Program-made: the position numbers and the translations under genes
In this document: piece by piece, positions 43,837 through 53,954 of the stretch
Numbering within the stretch: position 1 is the first letter of the stretch
Layout of the letters: each line of letters opens with the position of its first letter
Assembly: GCA_945861085.1 (NCBI GenBank)
Contig: OX244046.1
Location: 2,790,001-2,854,000, forward strand
Source of the DNA: Clostridioides difficile_D
GTDB lineage: Bacteria > Bacillota > Clostridia > Peptostreptococcales > Peptostreptococcaceae
Reading direction: 5' to 3'
DNA length: 64,000 nt
The notes under the pieces: model-generated
Database searches by the model: none
What the model was told of the DNA's origin: nothing
The model's input: only the letters and a program-made list of their open reading frames with translations

Positions 43837-44709
43837 TTAAAGAAATTTATCCTTAAAACCTCCACCTTTTACTTCTTCCACATTATTGACAGAAATAAAA
43901 GCTTCACTATCCATGTCGTAAATTAAATCCTTAAATTTACCTATTTCATTTGCAGATATTATGCAATAAATCATCTTTTTCTTGTTTTGTGTATATGCAC
44001 CTTCTGCCTCCAAAAAAGTAACTCCTCTTCCCATCTTGCTCATTATTACTTTGGATATTTCATCATATTTATTTGATATTAAAAGTATAGATTTTTTTCT
44101 ATCAAAGCAATCTTTTCCTATGTCCATTGTAAAAGAAATTATATACATAGCAATTAAAGTGTACATTACCAACTTAGCTCCAAATAAGAAGGCACCTGCA
44201 CATACTACAAAAAAGTTAATAAATAAAAATGTATTTTTCATAGGTATATCGTATTTTCTTTTCATTATCGCTGCTACTATATCAAGTCCTCCAGCAGTAG
44301 CTCTTGCTTTAAAAGTCAACCCCATACCTATACCAGTTAATGCACCACCATAAATACACTGTAACATAGTATCATCTATTGGAAAATACTTAGCAATGTC
44401 TTGTGTTAACCCAAGTGCTACAGAAAATAGTAACATATTGACAAAACTTATTAACAAAAATTTATTATCAAAATACTTTCTAGCTATAATAAATATTGGT
44501 ATATTCATCAAGAAACTTGATATTCCCTGATTTATACCAAATAATTTATATAATATAACACAAATTCCAGCTACTCCTCCACTTAATAACTTGGCTGGTG
44601 CTAGATATAAATTTATTCCTATGGTTGATAAAATCATACCCAATATAATAAGACCATATTGTAAAAATACGTTATTATCAACACTTAGCTTTTTGCTTTC
44701 ACCATACAT
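43837..44709 (-). CDS. YitT family membrane protein
   Basis: About 290 residues: five or six membrane segments in the first two thirds (YitT core, with LAPAKLLSGGVAGICVILYKLFG and KARATAGGLDIVAAI), then a soluble DUF2179 domain (VTFLEAEGAYTQNKKKMIYCIISANEIGKFKDLI). Function unknown. ATG at 44709 has AAAGGGG upstream, better than an in-frame start at 44757. Confidence 0.85.
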   Translation of the reverse strand: MYGESKKLSVDNNVFLQYGLIILGMILSTIGINLYLAPAKLLSGGVAGICVILYKLFGINQGISSFLMNIPIFIIARKYFDNKFLLISFVNMLLFSVALGLTQDIAKYFPIDDTMLQCIYGGALTGIGMGLTFKARATAGGLDIVAAIMKRKYDIPMKNTFLFINFFVVCAGAFLFGAKLVMYTLIAMYIISFTMDIGKDCFDRKKSILLISNKYDEISKVIMSKMGRGVTFLEAEGAYTQNKKKMIYCIISANEIGKFKDLIYDMDSEAFISVNNVEEVKGGGFKDKFL

Positions 44710-44944
44710 CAAAACGCACCCCTTTGCATAATAAATAAACCACCCTGCATAACACACGATAAATTTATAAATAAATTTATCAAAAGTAGTTTACTAAAAA
44801 TATTATTCATCCTCACTTAAACGTTTATTAATTAATATTCTATCATATGCTATGAATAATTTATATGATTTATACAGATTTATTTATTGTAAATTTTGGA
44901 ATATTACAACATTTTATTGAATAGATAATTATACTGTACTAAAA

Positions 44945-44984
44945 AATCCCTATAGAAATTTATAAACTAATTTCTATAGGGATT
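44945..44984. terminator. Terminator after ileS
   Basis: A perfect 16-bp stem AATCCCTATAGAAATT and its complement with an 8-nt loop; T runs on both sides, strongest for the minus strand. Confidence 0.9.
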
Positions 44985-45005
44985 TTGATTGACTAACTAT
45001 TCTTT

Positions 45006-48000
45006 TTATTTTCTTGTAACTTTTATACCTGTCATATGGTCATTTAAATTTTGTTCTTCTAAAGACTTATCATCTACTCTATTTATTTCTAAAGCTAAAG
45101 TTTCAGACTTGATGTATTCATCAAAATGTTCAACAGCCTTAGCAATTTCATCATCACCACAGTAATCTATTACTATATTATCTAATACTTCAAAGTTATT
45201 AGATTTTCTTAATTGCTGTACTTTAGATATAAATTCTCTAGCATAACCTTCATTAACCAACTCTTCAGTTAGCTTAGTATCTAGTATAACAAAAAGATTA
45301 TTTTCAACAGATACATTAAATCCTTCTTTAGCAGTTATACCTATTAGCACTAATTCCTTATTGAACTCAAAGTCTTCTCCATCTAAATCAACTGTTAAAG
45401 TCTCACCTTTTTCAAGTTTATTGACAGCTTCATGAGCATTTAATTTATTTAATGCTCCAACGAATAAATTCATCTTAGAACCTAGTAATGGTCCTGCTTC
45501 CTTAAAGTTTGGTTTTAGGCTAAAGTTCATATATTCATCTAAATCCTTAGCAAATACTACCTCTTTAACATTAAGCTCTTCTTTTATTAAATCAACTACA
45601 TCGCTTATTGTATCTTCAAACTTACCATCTACTAACACTTTTTGTAATGGTTGACGAACTTTTATTCTTTCAACTTCTCTTGAAGCTCTACCTAAAGTAA
45701 CTAAATTTTTAGCTAAATCCATTTTTTCTTCTAATTTAGTGTCTACTAATTCTTCATTAAATTTAGGATATTCAGCTAAATGGACAGATACTTCTCCTGT
45801 TAGATTTCTGTACATTTCTTCTGACATATATGGCGCAAATGGAGCTATAGCTCTGCAAAGACCATGTAATAATTCATAAGTTGTATTATAAACTGCTTTT
45901 TTATCTTCTGTTAATTCAGTTGCCCAAAATCTTCTTCTTGAACGTCTTATATACCAGTTAGATAAATCATCATTTATAAAATCTTGTATCATTCTTAAAG
46001 TCTTGTTTAACTCAAATATATCTAAGTTTTCTTCTACATCTTTCATTAAATTGTTAAACTTAGATAATATCCATCTATCAAGTTCAGGTCTATCTTTATA
46101 TTCTACAAAGAATTCAGTTGGATTTATATCATCTGTGTTTGCATATAAAGTGAAGAAATTATATACATTCTTCATAGTACCTATAAATTTACTTTGGATT
46201 TCTTTTAATCCATCCATATCAAATTTAGTTGGAGTCCATGGTGGAGAAACATATAGTAGATACCATCTTAGTGCATCTGCTCCATATTGGTCAAATAATT
46301 CCATTGGATTTACTGTATTTCCTCTTGATTTACTCATTTTCTTACCATCTTTATCAAGTACAAGGTCTGGAACTAAAACACTCTTATATGGTGCTTTTCC
46401 TAATACAAATGTTGATACTGCAAGTAATGAGTAGAACCAACCTCTAGTTTGGTCTATACCTTCTGATATATAATCAGCTGGGAATAATTCATCAAAGTTT
46501 TCCTTATTTTCAAATGGATAGTGGTGTTGAGCAAATGGCATAGCTCCACTATCAAACCAACAGTCTATAACTTCTGTTACTCTTGTCATTGGTTTTCCAC
46601 ATTTTTCACACTTTAAGTGTATATCATCTACATATGGTCTATGAAGTTCAACTGTCTCTGGGTTTACATCTTCTATAGCTTTTTCAGCTAATTCAGCTCT
46701 TGAACCAACTGAATCTGTGTGACCACACTCACATCTCCATATAGGAAGAGGAGTTCCCCAATATCTAGTTCTTGATATTGCCCAGTCATTTAGATTTTCT
46801 AGCCAGTTTCCAAATCTCTTTTCACCTACAAAACTTGGGAACCATTTTACACCATTATTGTTTTCTATTAATTTATCTTTAAGTTTAGTCATCTCTATAT
46901 ACCAGCTTGGTTTTGCATAGTATACTAATGGAGTTTGGCATCTCCAACAGTGAGGATAATTGTGAACTACTTTTTCTTTACTATATAGTTTATTTTCAGA
47001 AGCTAGCCATTTTATTATTTCAACATCTAGCCCGTCTTCCATTACAAATCTACCTTCCCAAGGAGTAGCTGTAAATTTACCAGTTTCATCTACTGGTTGA
47101 ACAACTGGTAAGTCATATCTTTTCCCTGTATTATAGTCATCTTCACCAAACGCTGGTGCTGTATGAACTATTCCAGTACCATCTTCAGTAGTTACATAAT
47201 CTCCTACTGTAATGAAAAATGCTTTTTTGTCAACTTCTACAAAAGGCATTAATTGTTCATATTCTAACCCTTCTAGGTCTTTACCTTTCATTTCTTCTAA
47301 AACTTCATAGTCTTCACCTAGTACTTTATCAGCTAAAGGCTTAGATACATAATATACCTCATCACCTTTTTTAACTTTTAAATAATCTACATCAGCATTT
47401 ACTGTTAATGAAACATTTGATGGTAAAGTCCATGGAGTTGTTGTCCATGCTAAGAAGTACTCATCAGCATCTTTTTTCTTAAATTTAGCTATAACTGTAT
47501 TAGTTTTTACTTCTTTATATCCTTGTGCAACCTCATGACTAGCAAGACCAGTTCCACATCTTGGACAATAAGGAAGTATTTTGTGCCCTTCATAGATATA
47601 TCCTTCTTTGTTGAATTTATTCAGTATCCACCATACAGACTCTATATAGTTATTATCTAAAGTTATATATGGATTATCTAAATCAACTTCATAAGCCATT
47701 CTCTCAGTCATTATTCTCCATTGTTTTTCAAATGAAAAAACTGATTCTCTACATTTTTGGTTAAATTCAGCTATTCCGTACTCCTCTATTTGTTGTTTAC
47801 TAGTAAGACCTAATTCTTTTTCTACTTGTATTTCAACCGGTAATCCATGTGTATCCCAACCAGCTTTTCTTTTTACTTGATAACCAGACATTGTTTTATA
47901 TCTACAAACTGAATCTTTAAGTGTTCTAGATAAAACATGATGTACACCAGGATTTCCATTAGCTGTTGGAGGTCCTTCATAGAATACGAAACTTGGGTCA

Positions 48001-48113
48001 TCTTTACCTTTTTCTAAAGTTTTTTCAAGTATATTTATATCTTTCCAATAATCAAAAACTTGTGCTTCTGCTTGTTTTACAGAACTGTCTACTAATGGCT
48101 TAAATTTCGCCAT
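45006..48113 (-). CDS. ileS: Isoleucine-tRNA ligase
   Basis: A class I synthetase of about 1035 residues. Motifs: GPPTANGNPGVHHVLSRT (HIGH region), WTTTPWTLPSN of the editing domain, WAISRTRYWGTPLPIW, and KMSKSRGN. The length and the GVHH form resemble the eukaryote-like type 2 IleRS, which in other species tolerates mupirocin. ATG at 48113 is preferred over GTG at 48122, which lies within the ribosome site. It is controlled by an isoleucine T-box. Confidence 0.97.
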   Translation of the reverse strand: MAKFKPLVDSSVKQAEAQVFDYWKDINILEKTLEKGKDDPSFVFYEGPPTANGNPGVHHVLSRTLKDSVCRYKTMSGYQVKRKAGWDTHGLPVEIQVEKELGLTSKQQIEEYGIAEFNQKCRESVFSFEKQWRIMTERMAYEVDLDNPYITLDNNYIESVWWILNKFNKEGYIYEGHKILPYCPRCGTGLASHEVAQGYKEVKTNTVIAKFKKKDADEYFLAWTTTPWTLPSNVSLTVNADVDYLKVKKGDEVYYVSKPLADKVLGEDYEVLEEMKGKDLEGLEYEQLMPFVEVDKKAFFITVGDYVTTEDGTGIVHTAPAFGEDDYNTGKRYDLPVVQPVDETGKFTATPWEGRFVMEDGLDVEIIKWLASENKLYSKEKVVHNYPHCWRCQTPLVYYAKPSWYIEMTKLKDKLIENNNGVKWFPSFVGEKRFGNWLENLNDWAISRTRYWGTPLPIWRCECGHTDSVGSRAELAEKAIEDVNPETVELHRPYVDDIHLKCEKCGKPMTRVTEVIDCWFDSGAMPFAQHHYPFENKENFDELFPADYISEGIDQTRGWFYSLLAVSTFVLGKAPYKSVLVPDLVLDKDGKKMSKSRGNTVNPMELFDQYGADALRWYLLYVSPPWTPTKFDMDGLKEIQSKFIGTMKNVYNFFTLYANTDDINPTEFFVEYKDRPELDRWILSKFNNLMKDVEENLDIFELNKTLRMIQDFINDDLSNWYIRRSRRRFWATELTEDKKAVYNTTYELLHGLCRAIAPFAPYMSEEMYRNLTGEVSVHLAEYPKFNEELVDTKLEEKMDLAKNLVTLGRASREVERIKVRQPLQKVLVDGKFEDTISDVVDLIKEELNVKEVVFAKDLDEYMNFSLKPNFKEAGPLLGSKMNLFVGALNKLNAHEAVNKLEKGETLTVDLDGEDFEFNKELVLIGITAKEGFNVSVENNLFVILDTKLTEELVNEGYAREFISKVQQLRKSNNFEVLDNIVIDYCGDDEIAKAVEHFDEYIKSETLALEINRVDDKSLEEQNLNDHMTGIKVTRK

Positions 48114-48186
48114 GTAAATCACCCTTTCTTATAAATATTATAATTCCAAAAATTTTTATTCTTTCACATAAATTTAAATACTAAAA

Positions 48187-48458
48187 AACTCGTCCCCTTT
48201 AAACCAAAGGGACGAGTTATAAATCGCGTTACCACCCTAATTCTATATGTGAACTAAAATACTAGCCACATATAACACTCTAATAGTATAACGGCACTTA
48301 ACCGGCACAGCTTAATAGAATTCAATCGTTCAGCCTGCAGCTCAAGAGTGATTTTTTATCTTTATAAATTCATTGGTTCTCAGCATTCCCAATTCTCTGT
48401 AAAATTATCTAAAGATAAATGTCTCTATCAACGCTTTTAAAAATTTATCTGTGTTTAT
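48187..48458 (-). promoter_or_regulatory. T-box riboswitch, isoleucine specifier
   Basis: On the minus strand the T-box AGGGTGGTAACGCG (48238-48225) precedes the terminator AACTCGTCCC/GGGACGAGTT (48218-48187) and a T run. Upstream are the AGAGA and GGAATGCTGAGA elements and a specifier region reading AAA-ATC-ACT, with ATC fitting tRNA-Ile. Confidence 0.9.
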
Positions 48459-48463
48459 ATGAA

Positions 48464-48492
48464 ATTCTATAACAAATAATTTGAATAGTCAA
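48464..48492 (-). promoter_or_regulatory. Promoter of the ileS T-box transcript
   Basis: TTGACT (48492-48487), 17-bp spacer, TAGAAT (48469-48464) on the minus strand. Confidence 0.7.
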
Positions 48493-48613
48493 TATATTTT
48501 TGAAAAATATAATAATTTATATTTTTCTTACATTTTTATCCTATTTTCAATCTTTGTTATAGATTTCTCAAACTTCTACAACGACTCTACCTAAAAACCA
48601 ACAAATTACAAGA

Positions 48614-49141
48614 TTATTCTAGGGTTGTAGCAGCTTCATCATTACTATAATTATACACTGTTGTTCCTTCAAATGCATTTACACATTTCTCATCTACATC
48701 ATAAAAAATCTCATCAACACTTCTTATTTCATCTTCTAACAGTGATTTAAATTTATTTCTAAATATCTTGAATTCTTTAACTAAAGCATCATACTCTTTT
48801 CTTATCTCTATAACACGGTTATTAGCTTGTTCTATAATTTGTCTAGCTTTTAAATCAGCTTCTTCAACAATTATCTTAGCTTTTTTATTAGCCGCACTAC
48901 AAGTGTCTTCTGCTGCACTTTGAGCAGTTATTAAAGTGGCTTTTAGTGTTTCTTCAATATTTTCATACTTATTTACTTGGTCTTGATATAATCCTAATTT
49001 TTCTTTAAGAGCTGTATTTTCCCTACATAGAGATTCATAGTCTTCCTTGATAATATCTAAAAATTCATCAACCTCTTCATCTCTATATCCTCTTAAACCT
49101 TTTTTAAACTCTTTATTTTCTATCTCAATTGGAGTTAGCAT
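48614..49141 (-). CDS. divIVA: DivIVA domain cell-division protein
   Basis: A 175-residue DivIVA/Wag31-type protein: MLTPIEIENKEFKKGLRGYRDEEVDEFLD is the membrane-curvature-binding start, followed by a long coiled coil to about residue 150. It organises poles and septa. It ends the six-gene division cluster, just upstream of the ileS T-box. AGGAGG precedes the start. Confidence 0.95.
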   Translation of the reverse strand: MLTPIEIENKEFKKGLRGYRDEEVDEFLDIIKEDYESLCRENTALKEKLGLYQDQVNKYENIEETLKATLITAQSAAEDTCSAANKKAKIIVEEADLKARQIIEQANNRVIEIRKEYDALVKEFKIFRNKFKSLLEDEIRSVDEIFYDVDEKCVNAFEGTTVYNYSNDEAATTLE

Positions 49142-49175
49142 TACATTTCCTCCTAGCTATAATTTAAATTAGTCC

Positions 49176-49961
49176 TTATACAATTAATCTTGCTTGAACT
49201 TTTATTTTTCCTTTTTTAGTAATATCTCCTATTTGTGTTACTTCAGCTCTTCCTTTGCCTCTAATAGAAATCAAATCATCATTTTTTACTATTTTAGAAG
49301 TTGAAGTTATCTTTTCATAATTGACATGGACTTTTTCTCCATTTATGTATTTTGCACTATCTTGTCTAGATATATTGTAAAGACCACTTATGACACAATC
49401 TAGTCTATCTGAAGATACTGTAAATGATACTTCTTTATATTTTGAAGAACTATTAACAATATTTTCCCTGGAAATTTCCTTTACAATTACATTATTTCTT
49501 GAAACTTTTTCTAAATTTACAATTATAAAATCGCAAATATCACTACTTACAACTACTTGACAAAAGCTATCATGTATAATTATATCTCCAATTTTTTCTC
49601 TTTTTATACCTAGACTCATAATTGACCCTAAATAATCTTTATGAGATATATTTTTAAATTTGAAATTCCCTTCTATTTGTAAAAATCTAAGAGTATCTTC
49701 TATATCTTCATATTCCATATAAAATGGATAAATAAATACAGTGCTTCTTTCAGCTTGTTCATAACCTCCATCCACACTGTATTTTATTTCATTTGTAGAA
49801 TTTAATATTGCTACAGCATTTTTCACTTCATATGGATTAAGAAACTCAGTAGACTTAACATCATAGTTTTTTATACAACTATTAGCTTTGTCTATTACTT
49901 TAAACATTTTATTTTTCAAGTCTATATCCTTTATGTGATTTGTTAATTTTAATTTATCCAT
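49176..49961 (-). CDS. ylmH: YlmH-type S4-domain RNA-binding protein
   Basis: A 261-residue protein with a C-terminal S4 domain (SDRLDCVISGLYNISRQDSAKYINGEKVHVNY). YlmH is encoded beside divIVA in most Firmicutes and its family has been connected with ribosome-associated quality control, which would link it to rqcH in this window. That link is from family knowledge, not from this sequence. Confidence 0.9.
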   Translation of the reverse strand: MDKLKLTNHIKDIDLKNKMFKVIDKANSCIKNYDVKSTEFLNPYEVKNAVAILNSTNEIKYSVDGGYEQAERSTVFIYPFYMEYEDIEDTLRFLQIEGNFKFKNISHKDYLGSIMSLGIKREKIGDIIIHDSFCQVVVSSDICDFIIVNLEKVSRNNVIVKEISRENIVNSSSKYKEVSFTVSSDRLDCVISGLYNISRQDSAKYINGEKVHVNYEKITSTSKIVKNDDLISIRGKGRAEVTQIGDITKKGKIKVQARLIV

Positions 49962-49970
49962 CCTATCACC

Positions 49971-50228
49971 TTAGAATATAACCAACACTAATTGTCTTAG
50001 GAACATCAATAACACTATTGCAATTAAAGGAGAAAAATCTATAGGTCCATTTGTATATTTGTACATTATAGACCTTATTGGTCCTTCTATTGGCTCTGTA
50101 AGATTTTCTAAAATCTCAAAAATTTTGCTTTGTCTTCCATTTGGAAACCAAGTCATCAAGCTTTTTATAACTATCATCCATGCTATTATATCTAAAAGAT
50201 AATAAAGTGCAATTCTTATTGTTCCCAT
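49971..50228 (-). CDS. yggT: YggT family membrane protein
   Basis: An 85-residue protein with two membrane segments (about 1-22 and 60-82) and the family motif SLMTWFPNGRQSKIFEILENLTEPIEGP. Located between ylmH and sepF as YlmG is in Bacillus; a role in the division or envelope machinery is presumed. Confidence 0.9.
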   Translation of the reverse strand: MGTIRIALYYLLDIIAWMIVIKSLMTWFPNGRQSKIFEILENLTEPIEGPIRSIMYKYTNGPIDFSPLIAIVLLMFLRQLVLVIF

Positions 50229-50246
50229 ATATTAACCGCCTTTTTA

Positions 50247-50705
50247 CTATTTATTTTGCCAAGGGAAGAATGCTTTACTTTCTAATTCTTTTTTCATATT
50301 TGCATCTATATCCACATTATTAGGAGCTAGTATAAATATTGATTTAGAAACCTTTTGTATACTTCCATCTAAAACATAAACCGCCCCATTCATAAAGTTA
50401 AATATAGATTTACGAACTTCAGAATTAGTCAACCCTTCCAAATTCACTATAACTGCCCTTCTCTGTTTTAGATGGTCTGCTATAGTTGCAGCTTCATCAT
50501 AAACCTTAGGTTCAACTATTACAACTTTCATTTGACTAGTTGTATGTAAATTTACAATTTTATTTGCTTTTGCAGTACTAAATCCACTGTTCATTTCTTC
50601 TTCTTGAACTACATCGTCCATGCCACCTTCATATTCATCTTCAATGTAATCTTCTTCTTCATCAACTATCCAGTTCTTAAATTTAGATATTATTCCATTT
50701 GACAT
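50247..50705 (-). CDS. sepF: Cell-division protein SepF
   Basis: A 152-residue protein that anchors FtsZ to the membrane. It has an N-terminal amphipathic start (MSNGIISKFKNWIVDEEED), an acidic linker, and the SepF domain (KVVIVEPKVYDEAATIADHLKQRRAVIVNLEGL) ending in FILAPNNVDI. Located between yggS and yggT. Confidence 0.95.
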   Translation of the reverse strand: MSNGIISKFKNWIVDEEEDYIEDEYEGGMDDVVQEEEMNSGFSTAKANKIVNLHTTSQMKVVIVEPKVYDEAATIADHLKQRRAVIVNLEGLTNSEVRKSIFNFMNGAVYVLDGSIQKVSKSIFILAPNNVDIDANMKKELESKAFFPWQNK

Positions 50706-50744
50706 TATTAACTTCCTCCTTAGAATTTATTCAGATTTTAGTAA

Positions 50745-51449
50745 TTATTTTTTATTATAGTTTCTTTCTCCAAAGATTGATGTTCCAACTCTGACAATGG
50801 TAGCCCCTTCCTCTATAGCAATTTCATAATCGTGACTCATTCCCATTGATAAAACGTCCATTCCTACATTAGGTATGTTTAGTTCTTTTATTTGTTTTGA
50901 TAAATCTTTAAGACCTTTGAATACACCTCTTATTTCATCTTCATCTTCTATAAAAGGTGCCATTGTCATTAGACCTTTTATTTTTATATTTTTATATTTT
51001 TCTGACACTTCTTTGACAAAATCTACAACTTCTTCTTTATCAAGTCCATGCTTAGATTCTTCTTTAGATATATTCACTTGTACTAAGCAATCTATTTCTC
51101 TATTTATTTGTTCTGCACGTTTTTGAATCTCTTCGCATAATGCAATTCTATCTAAAGAATGTATCATACAAACTTTATCTATTATGTATTTAACTTTATT
51201 GGTTTGCAAAGTCCCTATCAAGTGCCAGTTTAATTTGTCACCTATAATATCATACTTTCTAGCTAATTCTTGTGGTTTATTTTCACCAACAGAAGTTATT
51301 CCTTCCTCAATTGCCTCATTAACTAAATCTACATCAACAGTTTTTGTGACTGCCAAAAGGGTAATTTCTTCACTATCCCTATTTACTTTTTTTGCAGCTT
51401 TATCAATTTTACTTCTTATCTCAGATAAATTATCTTTAATAGAACCCAT
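50745..51449 (-). CDS. yggS: YggS family pyridoxal-phosphate homeostasis protein
   Basis: A roughly 234-residue single-domain PLP-binding TIM barrel. The PLP lysine lies in LLAVTKTVD; GENKPQEL, WHLIGTLQTNKVK and LSMGMSHDYEIAIEEGATIVRVGTSIFG are typical. It buffers PLP and is not known to be an enzyme. ATG at 51449 is preferred over GTG at 51458 because of AGGTG spacing. Confidence 0.93.
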   Translation of the reverse strand: MGSIKDNLSEIRSKIDKAAKKVNRDSEEITLLAVTKTVDVDLVNEAIEEGITSVGENKPQELARKYDIIGDKLNWHLIGTLQTNKVKYIIDKVCMIHSLDRIALCEEIQKRAEQINREIDCLVQVNISKEESKHGLDKEEVVDFVKEVSEKYKNIKIKGLMTMAPFIEDEDEIRGVFKGLKDLSKQIKELNIPNVGMDVLSMGMSHDYEIAIEEGATIVRVGTSIFGERNYNKK

Positions 51450-51458
51450 TATTATCAC

Positions 51459-52094
51459 CTACTTTATCCTTATATTTGTGTTTATACTGTTAGGTCTTAA
51501 AATTATTTTGTCATATAGATTAACACTTGTGACTCCATTTATGTCATTTTTATAATAATCCACAAATACAGAAGATTCATTCTCATAAGTTATTCCTTCT
51601 AATATGACAAATTTTACACTTTGTGATTGTTCATCAATTACATATACACCACGTTTATTGTCTTTTGTTTTTATAGAAGTTTTAGGTATTTTTAAACATT
51701 CCATCTGATTATATATTATATCAAATTCTTCGACACTTGTATCCTGATTTGCAACAATTTGGTTACTTATTTTTAATTTTACCATTATTTTATTATTATT
51801 TTTATATATTTTGTAAACTTTTGCATCTATTTTTTGCTTGTTATGTTCAATTACTACATTTTGATTCTTTTCAAAGTTCTTAGAATCTTCTTTACTGATG
51901 TATGTCGATAAATAACTATTTTGGTCATTGGCATCTTTTTCTATAGTTCCTTTTACATGAATTTTTGCATCAACTTTTTCACTTTTTAATACCAATGTAT
52001 CTACGTTTTTGCTAATTATCATTACTAATACATTAAATACTAAATATATAAGAATACCAAGCATTACTAATCTGGTATATTTAATCTTTTTCAA
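51459..52094 (-). CDS. HlyD-like membrane protein at the head of the division cluster
   Basis: A 211-residue protein with one N-terminal membrane segment (about 8-28) and a beta-rich extracellular part resembling HlyD/RND adaptor domains. Genes of this kind often precede yggS-sepF in clostridia. Start is TTG at 52094 after GGGGGAG. Role unknown; I recognise the build, not a function. Confidence 0.65.
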   Translation of the reverse strand: MKKIKYTRLVMLGILIYLVFNVLVMIISKNVDTLVLKSEKVDAKIHVKGTIEKDANDQNSYLSTYISKEDSKNFEKNQNVVIEHNKQKIDAKVYKIYKNNNKIMVKLKISNQIVANQDTSVEEFDIIYNQMECLKIPKTSIKTKDNKRGVYVIDEQSQSVKFVILEGITYENESSVFVDYYKNDINGVTSVNLYDKIILRPNSINTNIRIK

Positions 52095-52475
52095 CTACTC
52101 TCCCCCTATAAAATTTCTTTCATTAATAAGTACTTCTTCTAAAAAAGGTTTATTCCTTTTTTATATGCTAATATTTTATATTCTAATAATTGTTTTTTTT
52201 ATATTAAATTTATTTTTTATCAATCTTCCTATACAAGACTATATTATTTATATATAATTGTATTATAAAGTATAAGTTTAATTTATATTTTATACGTTAA
52301 GCTTACTTTATATATTTTTATAGTTATTTTTATTTTTAGATACAATATAAAACCAATTAAGATTTAAAATAACTTTTGTTCTGTTGACATTGATTTAGTT
52401 AATTATTTACGTACTAGGATAACGTTATCACAACAAAGGTTTATGTCCTAAAAAAAATACAAGGAGGATTTTCTT
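52095..52475. promoter_or_regulatory. Intergenic region with LacI-type palindrome
   Basis: The 381-bp divergent gap contains TTGACA (52384-52389) with a poor -10 about 17 bp later, and the perfect palindrome GATAACGTTATC (52418-52429), 46 bp before the EIIC start. A central AACGTT is typical of LacI-family operators, including CcpA-related sites. Otherwise AT-rich DNA. Confidence 0.45.
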
Positions 52476-53516
52476 ATGTCAGAAATTCTATTAGGAACAG
52501 GTTTACTTTTATTGGTTCTATGTTGTTTCACAATTTTTAGTTACAAAGCTCCATATGGTATGAAGGCTATGGGAGCTCTAGCAAATGCTGCATGTGCTAC
52601 TTTCTTAGTAGAGGCATTCAACCTTTCTTTACTTGGTGATGTTCTAGGTATGGAATTTTTTAGAAGTGTTGGTGCTGCTAATGGTAGCCTTGGTGGAGTT
52701 GCTGCTGCTATACTTGTGCCTTTAGCTTTAGGTGTGTCTCCAGTTTATGCAGTTCTAATAGGATTGTCTTGTTTAGATTTTTCTATATTATCTGGATTCG
52801 TTGCTGGATACTTTGTTTCTTTCTTAATTAAATTTATAGAGAAAAAAGTACCACCTGGAGTGGATTTAGTAGTTGTAATCCTTCTATGTGCACCGCTATC
52901 TCGTCTTATAGCATCAAATGTAGACCCATTAGTTAATAGTACATTACTACAAATTGGACAAGTTTTAATAGAAGCTACAAATATTAGTCCTATAATAATG
53001 GGAATTATACTAGGAGGTCTAATAACAGTAGTTGGAACATCTCCACTTAGTTCAATGGCTCTTACATCCATAATTGGTCTTACTGGTCTTCCTATGGCAA
53101 TAGGAGCATTAGGAGCTTTTGGTTCAGCATTCATGAACTCAACGCTATTTGCAAAATTAAAATTAGGTTCTAAAAAAGATATTATATCTGTTGCTATTGA
53201 ACCATTGACTCAATCAGACATAATTTCAGCTAATCCAATACCAATATATTCTACTAATTTCTTTGGAGGAGCTTTTTCTGGTATCATTGTAGCTTTGATG
53301 GGTCTTGTAAACATGACACCAGGTACAGCTACACCTGTAGCTGGGTTTGCCATAATGTTTGCATATAATCCAGTTCAACAAGTTCTTATAACAGCTGGCT
53401 TATGTGCTTTATTTAATGTAATTGCAGGATTTTTAGGCTCAAAAATATTCAGTACCTTTAAAGTTCTTACTGCTAGTGAAATACGTGGTACTGATGTAGA
53501 GGAAGAAATTGCTTAA
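52476..53516 (+). CDS. PTS EIIC-like membrane protein (PTS_EIIC_2 type)
   Basis: A 346-residue protein with about ten membrane segments of the EIIC_2 family (GANGSLGGVAAAILVPLALGVSPVYA; VGTSPLSSMALTSIIGLTGLPMAIGALGAFGSAFMN). It stands alone: no EIIA or EIIB is near, so it may be a non-PTS transporter or work with partners elsewhere. Strong AGGAGG before the ATG. Substrate unknown. Confidence 0.75.
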   Translation: MSEILLGTGLLLLVLCCFTIFSYKAPYGMKAMGALANAACATFLVEAFNLSLLGDVLGMEFFRSVGAANGSLGGVAAAILVPLALGVSPVYAVLIGLSCLDFSILSGFVAGYFVSFLIKFIEKKVPPGVDLVVVILLCAPLSRLIASNVDPLVNSTLLQIGQVLIEATNISPIIMGIILGGLITVVGTSPLSSMALTSIIGLTGLPMAIGALGAFGSAFMNSTLFAKLKLGSKKDIISVAIEPLTQSDIISANPIPIYSTNFFGGAFSGIIVALMGLVNMTPGTATPVAGFAIMFAYNPVQQVLITAGLCALFNVIAGFLGSKIFSTFKVLTASEIRGTDVEEEIA

Positions 53517-53789
53517 AAACAATAAGATTTATAAATTTATATTTTAAATATTAGAGTTTTATATTGTAGGCAATTTTACTAATTGCAAACGTTTTATTTT
53601 TTATTTATATTTATGATTATTATGTGTGTTGAATATTTAGATAAATTTTTATTTTTTAGTTATTCTTTTTATTTAGTTTTTTATTTGGTTGATATTTTAG
53701 ATATAAAAATTAATATAACTTATTACTATTAGGTAGCATAAACTTTAAAATACATAGAAATTTTATATTAATTAGATATTATTAAAATA

Positions 53790-53829
53790 AAAGCGATACA
53801 TGGTCTTTTAAATGACCATGTATCGCTTT
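53790..53829. terminator. Bidirectional terminator between EIIC and DUF711 genes
   Basis: A perfect 16-bp stem AAAGCGATACATGGTC and its complement with an 8-nt loop, T-rich on both sides. The remainder of the 438-bp gap 53517-53954 is AT-rich DNA in which I see nothing else. Confidence 0.9.
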
Positions 53830-53954
53830 ATTGTTATCACAATCTTAACAACTAACTTTTTAAATTTATTATCTTAATTATAATATTTAAATATATAGAT
53901 TTCTTTAATTTAGCCATCTAAATCTTTATTTAAATATTATTATATGTAGTGTAC

